Shown here one piece after another: positions 49,098 through 64,000 of a stretch of 64,000 bases of DNA; the stretch's first letter is position 1, and every line of letters starts with the position of its first letter. The translations under genes were made by a program, and so were the position numbers. The notes beneath the pieces were generated by a model. It was not told where the DNA came from and searched no databases. It saw nothing but the letters and a program-made list of their open reading frames with translations. Source of the DNA: Physella acuta. Lineage: Eukaryota > Mollusca > Gastropoda > Physidae. Where the stretch lies: NCBI RefSeq assembly GCF_028476545.1, contig NW_026731874.1:106001-170000 (forward strand), read 5' to 3'.

Positions 49098-49311
49098 GGG
49101 CGTAATTTAATTAAGCCTACATGCCGTGACCAGGATTCGAACCTGGGTTGTCGCGGCCACAACGCGAAGTACTAACCACTATACGATCACGGCCAGCGCG
49201 CTCACATCGATTGGGGCCGAAGTAACTGTGTCAATAGGCCTCCAGTCTTGTCGGTATGTTTAGAAATCATGTCCTCGATTTTATGGTCCTTGGGGCGTAA
49301 TTTAATTAAGC
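49098..49311. repeat. 19-bp direct repeats around the tRNA-His segment
   Basis: GGGCGTAATTTAATTAAGC occurs at 49098-49116 and again at 49293-49311. The 176 bp between contain the whole tRNA gene. The layout is like a target-site duplication. Confidence 0.85.
49122..49193 (-). tRNA. tRNA-His (anticodon GTG)
   Basis: A 72-nt cloverleaf on the minus strand. The acceptor stem is GCCGTGA with TCACGGC and discriminator A. The anticodon stem is TCGCG/CGCGA around the loop TTGTGGC (anticodon GTG). The T-arm is CCAGG-TTCGAAT-CCTGG, and the D-arm includes AGTGGTTAGTA. All stems are intact and the A- and B-box positions are conserved, so it looks functional. There is no intron. The base at -1 is a genomic G. 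The gene lies in a 176-bp segment between two 19-bp direct repeats, so it may be a recently inserted copy. Confidence 0.93.
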
Positions 49312-49590
49312 TAATTTAGGTCTCTAATTGCTAGTTTTTATGATTGCATCTGAAATTGTTAGGCGAAAATAGCCTGCATTCCAAATTTCAGATCTCTAGA
49401 GCAATCAGAAGTGGGCTAATTTTCGATGTCAATTTTAACAACAAACATCCAAACAAACAAACAAATAAACGCGAAGCCGAGTTAAGCAAAACGTGTTAAA
49501 AACAGAAGGGGAGATAACTAGCTAGACGCGATCACCCTAACAGTCTGGTGAGCTGTGGTTCACAAGAATGTTTACAATCGTCTGTCGATC
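49312..49590. other. Intergenic, dispersed-repeat fragments
   Basis: An A-rich run with CAAACAAACAAACAAATAAA at about 49450-49470 looks like an element tail. A block GTCTGGTGAGCTGTGGTTCA near 49543 recurs at 63302. Confidence 0.55.
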
Positions 49591-49641
49591 TAGAAAATGC
49601 AACTATTAACAAAAATAAAATAAAAATTAAGTGATCTGAAA

Positions 49642-49644
<3 letters not shown>

Positions 49645-49704
<60 letters not shown>

Positions 49705-49706
49705 GG
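49645..49706. repeat. (GA)n then G-run
   Basis: About 24 GA units followed by a G tract. Confidence 0.95.
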
Positions 49707-50380
49707 ATAACAAGACTGAGAACTATCCTTCGCTAGATCAACTTGCTGTGGTATGTAAATTGTGGTCACCAACGGCTGCATTCACGGGGCAGACACTTGC
49801 CTTTCAGATATCGCGAGCTACAGATGGTGTTTTAAGGCAAATATTTTTAGTCATGTCAACTTCAAAATTAGTAATCACTAAAAATATTTAAAAAATAAAA
49901 CATATAAAAAACTTTATAGCAACAAGCTTTTCAATGCACTAAAAATAATAAATTAAAACTAATGTAGTTTGGTCACTCATGCGATCTTTCACATATTTTA
50001 GCGACAAAAGCTTTTATTAAAGAAAATAAATTAGTTTTTTTTCTTATTTTCAGTGTATTTAAAAACTTATTGCCATAAAGTTTTTTTTTTTAAATTAAAA
50101 AAAAATTATTTCCAACTTTCATTTATACTTGTGTTGTCTCAAATCAACTTATGGCAAATACTTTTTTGATGGAATGTAAAATTAAAAACTAATTTGATGA
50201 CTTGTGTCTTTCATCCATCGTGTGTTATAGTTGTCAGTTGTTATATAATTTGTTGTATCATTTGTTGTATCATTTGTTATATCATTTGTTGTATTGCAGC
50301 TGTAAGTGGGTCATGTGACCTTTTGGTCATTAGATGAGGGGCTAGTAGACTTCCGGGATAGCCGTATGTCACATTGACAT
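49707..50380. other. Intergenic AT-rich DNA
   Basis: No gene. The first part (to about 49870) resembles 63420-63600, sharing GTGTTTTAA(G/A)GCAAATATTTT. Near 50240-50300 there are four copies of TTTGTTGTATCA-like units. Confidence 0.55.
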
Positions 50381-50469
50381 CAGTGAATGTCAGCTGAAAT
50401 AAAACCAGCCAAATATTTCTACAGATCCATTTCTATTCAAATGTCAAGGTCACCTCTTACATTGAACAC

Positions 50470-50576
50470 GTGGTCTCTCGTCTTAGCTCCACCCCCTCCC
50501 CCCTTTCTACGTCGACTGCCAGCACTCGCAGAGTTGAACGAATTCTCGCGGCGGCCACGTCACGCAGGCAGGCGAC
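50470..50576 (+). other. Possible 5' non-coding exon of the Ras-like gene
   Basis: A GC-richer stretch ends in GGCGAC|GTGAGT, a strong donor, and is followed at once by tandem arrays, as happens after real donors elsewhere in this window. A weak acceptor (ATTCGACAG at about 52975-52983) precedes the coding start of the Ras-like gene. There is no conserved coding sequence. RNA data would decide. Confidence 0.3.
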
Positions 50577-50580
50577 GTGA

Positions 50581-51045
50581 GTACTGTTGGTCTGTCGGTC
50601 TGTCGGTCTGTCGGTCTGTTGGTCTGTCGGTCTGTTGGTCTGTTGGTCTGTTGGTCTGTTGGTCTGTCGGTCTGTCGGTCTGTTGGTCTGTTTGTTATTT
50701 GGTTTGTGTTTTATTTGGTTTGTGTTTTATTTGGTTTGTGTTTTATTTGGTTTGTGTTTTATTTGGTTTGTGTTTTATTTGGTTTGTGTTTTATTTGGTT
50801 TGTGTTTTATTTGGTTTGTGTTTTATTTGGTTTGTGTTTTATTTGGTTTGTGTTTTATTTGGTTTGTGTTTTATTTGGTTTGTGTTTTATTTGGTTTGTG
50901 TTTTATTTGGTTTGTGTTTTATTGTGTTTGTGTTTTATTTGGTTTGTGTTTTATTTGGTTTGTGTTTTATTTGGTTTGTGTTTTATTTGGTTTGTGTTTT
51001 ATTTGGTCTGTGTTTTATTTGGTCTGTGTTTTATTTGGTTTGTTT
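50581..51045. repeat. Two arrays after the candidate non-coding exon
   Basis: An 8-bp GGTCTGTC/T array (50581-50690), then a 16-bp array of TTTGGTTTGTGTTTTA with about 22 near-identical units (50691-51045). Confidence 0.93.
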
Positions 51046-51156
51046 TAGCAGTTTGTTAGCTTGATTGTTGGTCCATGGTGAGTGTGGACTATGACCACTG
51101 GTGGATGGACTAGGACCACTGACACGATGTGTATTGCGGGCCACATCTCATTACCA

Positions 51157-51775
51157 TGTGTTGTGACGGTTTGTAGGTTAGATTAGAGTTGGTTAGAATA
51201 GTTTCGAACTTTGGGAAGAGTGCGGGTGTGAGTTGAGTTAACCCCGGGGTGTTTGTGTGTTGTTATCCCAAGGTCGAATGCCGGTATAAAAGCTAGAGTG
51301 AGCGATTGTTTGGCGGCTTTCTGGTAGCGACTAGCTTAGGGGAAGTAACGTTGATTTGTGATTAAAGTTGATTGGAATAAAATTACTGGAACTGTGTAGC
51401 ATTTGAGGAGTCGAATAAAATTACTGGAACTGTGTAGCATTTGAGGAGTCGAATAAAATTACTGGAACTGTGTAGCATTTGAGGAGTCGAATAAAATTAC
51501 TGGAACTGTGTAGCATTTGAGGAGTCGAATAAAATTACTGGAACTGTGTAGCATTTGAGGAGTCGAATAAAATTACTGGAACTGTGTAGCATTTGAGGAG
51601 TCGAATAAAATTACTGGAACTGTGTAGCATTTGAGGAGTCGAATAAAATTACTGGAACTGTGTAGCATTTGAGGAGTCGAATAAAATTACTGGAACTGTG
51701 TAGCATTTGAGGAGTCGAATAAAATTACTGGAACTGTGTAGCATTTGAGGAGTCGAATAAAAGTCGACCTCTATC
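51157..51775 (+). mobile_element. Possible solo LTR-like fossil with an expanded 38-bp array
   Basis: Low-confidence call. TGTTGTGACGG, a TATA box (GGTATAAAAG at about 51284), then AATAAA in the spacing of an LTR. No internal genes and no clear target duplication are seen. If correct, it is a broken remnant whose 3' part expanded as a tandem array. Confidence 0.3.
51376..51765 (+). repeat. 38-bp array, ten identical units with AATAAA
   Basis: Eleven AATAAA hexamers from 51376 to 51756 at exact 38-bp spacing. The units, containing TACTGGAACTGTGTAGC, look identical, so the expansion is recent. Confidence 0.95.
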
Positions 51776-52029
51776 AGGTAACTCGCATGATAGTGTGCTA
51801 AGATGTGCCACAGGTGTGTTCTCCAAGTGTGTTAAATGTGTGTTGCAAGTGTGTTAGCGGAGTAAACTACAGGTGTCTCTTCGAGGTATCCAACAGGTGG
51901 GGGTATTACAGGTGTGTATTACAGGTGTGTATTATAGGTGTGAATGGTGTCACGTGTATGTTGAACCGGTGGAAAAAAACATGGTAAAAAAAACAAAAAA
52001 ATGTAATCACAAACTATTATATAATTTAT
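51776..52029. other. Intergenic, short repeats
   Basis: GTGTGTT and ACAGGTGTGTATT units, then an A-rich run. No gene seen. Confidence 0.5.
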
Positions 52030-52400
52030 GCGCTAAAACTAGAAAATAAATGATTTTCTTCGAATATGTAAATATATAATAATGCACCACTATTTAAATA
52101 ATTATGGTACATTTTAAATTTATATTTTAATGGATAATTTTACCAATTTTTAGGAAGAGACCCACCCACTACTATTTGAATAACTATAAAGAAAAGTGTG
52201 GGTCTCTTCCTAAACATTATCCACTACTATTTAAATAACTATAAAGAAAAGCGTGGTTCACTTTAGTATCTATTAGATACCTTTTACTAATATTTAGGAA
52301 GAGACCCACGCTTTTCTTTATAGTAATTTAAATAGTAGTGTATAATTTATTTTCTCCTTTTTAGTGTATTATTACATAAATTTAGAAACTTTAGTTAATT
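52030..52400. repeat. Compound fold-back (MITE-like) region
   Basis: TAGGAAGAGACCCAC (from 52151) pairs with GTGGGTCTCTTCCTA (from 52197). The block CTATAAAGAAAAG...GTGGGTCTCTTCC also pairs with an inverse copy at about 52294-52340. An additional direct copy lies at about 52231-52256. Non-coding. Confidence 0.72.
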
Positions 52401-52714
52401 CGTAAAAAAAATAATAAATAAGCATCCAGTGAAGTCAAAATTTATGTGACATGGTATTTTCATCGGGTTTTGACCGAAGCACCAAGTTTCAAAGAAAATA
52501 GTCCGTTAGAAGTGGTCAAAATATTGTTCGCCACTTTCGTTACATGATGACGAAGACAAAAAAAAAAAAAAAAGCACTAGGCATCAAGTTGAATAAAAGC
52601 TTGTAAACATAAAAATTATTCAAAAAAGATTTACACAAAATGTCAATTAAAAAATATCAGGAAAAAAACTTCAGAAAAAAAAGCATAACAAATTTTTAAA
52701 ATTCTTAAAAAACT
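52401..52714. other. Intergenic AT-rich DNA
   Basis: No gene, no repeat unit recognised apart from A runs. Confidence 0.5.
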
Positions 52715-52912
52715 AATCACAGACTATTCAAGACAGTCTATTCAAGACAGCCTATTCAAGACAGTCTATCCAAGACATCCTATCTAAGAGAGAGTATTTA
52801 AGACAGCCAAGACTATCCAAAAAGACAGACTATCCAAGACAGACTATCCAAAAAGACAGACTATCCAAGACAGACTATCCAAAAAGACAGACTATCCAAG
52901 ACAGACTATCAA
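52715..52912. repeat. AAGACAGACTATCC repeat
   Basis: About 13 irregular 14-22-bp units upstream of the Ras-like start. Confidence 0.88.
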
Positions 52913-53043
52913 AGACATTGGGGCAACATATCACGTGTTTCCCGCAATGAGACGGGTCATACATGGTCATTACATTCGACAGGTCATAGGACATCAAGAG
53001 GACATCCAGGACATCTAGGGGACACCTAGAGGACATCGAGGAC

Positions 53044-61490
<8,447 letters not shown>

Positions 61491-61675
61491 CTCCGTCAGC
61501 TGTGTACATGTGTACAGTTTTAGTGTGTGTGTGTTGACGTGTGTAGTGTGCATGTGTGCATGTGTGCACACATTTAGAGTGTGGGGGGGGGGGGGAGAAT
61601 TAATGGGCGACCACCCCGGGCGCAGGCCCTTGGGTGGGCACCAAAACGGGTAGAAGAAGTACTAAATGTTAAAGT
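61491..61675. other. Downstream of the Ras-like gene
   Basis: GT-rich stretch, a G-run and a GC-rich fragment (CCACCCCGGGCGCAGGCCC). No clear poly(A) signal was noticed. Confidence 0.5.
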
Positions 61676-61860
61676 TTCTAATTACAATCAAAGTAGAGAA
61701 AGTAAAGGCTATAAGGCTTGCTTTACATAGAGAAAGTAAAGGCTCTAAGGCTGGCTTTACATAGAGAAAGTAAAGGCTATAAGGCTTGCTTTACATAGAG
61801 AAAGTAAAGGCTATAAGGCTTGCTTTACATAGAGAAAGTAAAGGCTCTAAGGCTGGCTTG
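61676..61860. repeat. Roughly 34-38-bp repeat, five copies
   Basis: Units of AGAGAAAGTAAAGGCT(A/C)TAA then GGCTTGCTTTACAT. Confidence 0.88.
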
Positions 61861-62337
61861 TGATTTGATTGGGTTCTATCTGATTGTGTAACGGGAAAAT
61901 AAGTACAATTAAAAATACAAGATGGACGGGGAGGGTTTTCCCCCCATCAAAAATAGGAAGGATTTACACCGGATTTATACCTAGATAAATCTTGAACACT
62001 GCCAATAGAACCAACTGGATTTCACTGGCCACTGGTCACTAGTCACTGGCCAAATTTGTTTAAAACAAAATCACGCAACTAGTTGTAGTTGTGTTGAGTC
62101 ATTTTGTTTAAAACTTCCCTGATTGCAATACAAATGGCCTGGATCCATTGTAGAAAACAGCAAGAAATATCACGGATTCTTCTGTGGCGATCTAATTTAG
62201 CCCAGGGTTCAGTGCCGGCCCCTCCAGGGTTCAGGTGGTTCAGGTGGGACGTGACGTCATCCAGACGTCGGATCTTTACAACCATCGGATTACATTTTTA
62301 GATTACATAGTAAGTGAATGTAATCATTAGTAACATT
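61861..62337. other. Intergenic, nothing recognised
   Basis: Mixed-composition sequence without a gene or repeat unit that I recognise. Confidence 0.5.
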
Positions 62338-62805
62338 ACAACTGACCATTGACACGACTGACCACTGACACGACTGACCACTGACACGACTGACCACTGA
62401 CATAATTGACCACTGACACAACTGACACAACTTACACAACTGACCACATTACAGACTTTCTATTAATAGGTACATTATTTTGTCGCTAATGAGTTCTAAG
62501 AGTTTTTGATTGACCCAGATTTCCCATCAGAACCAGCACAGGTGCCAACAGTTAGCGAGAGAATGTTCTAGAGATTCTAGTGACACCACTAATTAGAGAA
62601 TGTTCTAGAACTTTTAGTGACACCACTAATTAGAGAATGTTCTAGAGATTCTAGTGACACCACTAATTAGAGAATGTTCTAGAACTTTTAGTGACACCAC
62701 TAATTAGAGAATATTGTAGAGCTTTTAGTGACACCACTAATTAGAGAATGTTCTAGAGATTTTAGTGACACCACTAATTAGAGAATGTTGTAGAGCTTTT
62801 AATGA
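62338..62805. repeat. Two short arrays
   Basis: CTGACCACTGACACGA-type units (62338-62440), then six 37-bp units with ACACCACTAATTAGAGAATG (62560-62805). Confidence 0.88.
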
Positions 62806-63290
62806 CAAGCTGGGAAATAGCCAAGTCATTTTAAAAATAGGGCGGACGTGGTGTGTGTGTGACGGGATGGGGGGGGGGGGGGGGTGGGAGGGGCAGTTTA
62901 CCTGTGTTTTCTAGTACAGCGAGCTCATTAATTGCCTGCAGACACACACAGACACAAAATAATTGCCTGCAGACACACACAGACACAAAATAATTGCCTG
63001 CAGACACACAGGGTTGTTTTTTGTGTGTAGTGTGTGATGTGTTGTGTGTGGGATAGAATTCACCACACCACACAATTGGTTAACAGTGCGGGGCTTATAA
63101 CACATCGGCTCTTGGAACTGTATACAGCTGTGTGTGTGTGGGGGGGGGGGGGGGTGTGTTTACGATAGAATGTGGAAATAGATATTGTCCAGCTAAAGGT
63201 ACATATTATTAGACGGTATCTATATATATATATAATTCTCTTCTGGGAGACGCTAGAAAACAAGCTGTAAGCGCGCTCCCTACCACCCCA
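62806..63290. other. Intergenic with short repeats
   Basis: G-runs near 62868 and 63141, and three copies of a 31-bp unit with TAATTGCCTGCAGACACAC at 62930-63012. No gene. Confidence 0.6.
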
Positions 63291-63620
63291 CCCCTACATG
63301 GTCTGGTGAGCTGTGGTTCACGCTAAATGTTTACATTCGTAGAGCCGGCTTTAGTGACGGCTATTAGGCGCAGATAAGTTAGTTTGAAACGATTTTAAAC
63401 CTAGGGGGGGGGTAACTAAGAGGAGGCTGCTTTCACGGGGGTGGGGGGTGTAGGGTAGGGGTTGGGGGAGGTAAGGGGGTTAGTATCGTTCTTAACGACA
63501 TACTGATAGTGTTTTAAAGCAAATATTTTCAGTGGCAGCATTGGTATTGTCGAATTCACAAATTATGAATTACTGAAAAGTAGAAAATAAAACAACTAAA
63601 AAGCGGCATATGATATGCCG
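63291..63620. repeat. Dispersed repeat related to 49540-49870
   Basis: Shares TCTGGTGAGCTGTGGTTCAC, then ATGTTTACA, and further on GTGTTTTAAAGCAAATATTTT with the earlier region, in the same order. Family unknown. Confidence 0.6.
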
Positions 63621-63705
63621 CGGGTCGGCTCGTTAAAATAATTTTTCTTGTGAGTATTTGAAAAACATATATAGACATAATTGTATAATACAAGTAAATT
63701 AGGGG

Positions 63706-63985
63706 ACACACACACACACAAACATACACACACACACACAAGCATACACACATACACACACACAAACATACACACACACAAACATACACACACACAAACA
63801 TACACACATACACACACACAAACATACACACACACAAACATACACACACAAAAACATACACACATACACACACAAACATACACACACAAAAACATACACA
63901 CATATACACACACATACACACACAAACATACACACACACAAACATACACACACATACAAACACACACAAACACACACCTATGCCT
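63706..63985. repeat. CACACAAACATA array
   Basis: CA-rich 10-14-bp units to near the window end. Open frames on both strands are spurious. Confidence 0.95.
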
Positions 63986-64000
63986 ACTTTAGCTGAAGAA

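Overview
The window is animal nuclear DNA, probably from a lophotrochozoan invertebrate and most likely a mollusc. I infer this from multi-exon receptor genes with GT-AG introns, a Ty3/Gypsy LTR element, Helitrons with TC...CTAG ends, hairpin elements and an extreme load of private minisatellites. No sequence here fixes the species.

Layout. 1-8,164: a young-looking minus-strand Ty3/Gypsy element with 0.77 kb LTRs, inserted in a (TA)n microsatellite and carrying a smaller inserted element in its integrase region. 8,165-15,000: intergenic DNA with minisatellites, including a 49-bp array with a 6-unit higher-order period. 15,630-48,388 (+): one complete receptor guanylate cyclase gene of the natriuretic-peptide-receptor type. 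I could place all 24 coding exons with matching splice phases, giving 1,308 residues. Its first intron holds two Helitrons in head-to-tail tandem, with a Helitron of another family nested in the second. Almost every other intron is a different minisatellite array, the largest 5.5 kb, and several arrays include the splice site itself.

48,389-53,043: intergenic DNA with a 100-bp near-perfect hairpin, a tRNA-His gene (minus strand) between 19-bp direct repeats, an LTR-like stretch with eleven AATAAA hexamers at a 38-bp period, and a compound fold-back region. 53,044-61,490 (+): a five-exon gene for an atypical Ras-like GTPase of 232 residues. Two of its four introns appear to have GC-AG boundaries, and its G3 motif is degenerate. 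A second copy of the nested Helitron family lies in its first intron. 61,491-64,000: non-coding repeats.

How the genes may work together: the cyclase would make cGMP in response to an extracellular ligand, and the GTPase would be a cytosolic switch or scaffold. Nothing in the sequence ties the two functionally beyond neighbouring positions on one strand. The strongest unusual signal is at exon 12 of the cyclase. A 24-bp minisatellite with a splice donor in every unit stays open in the coding frame, so donor choice could insert a variable number of octapeptides just inside the membrane.
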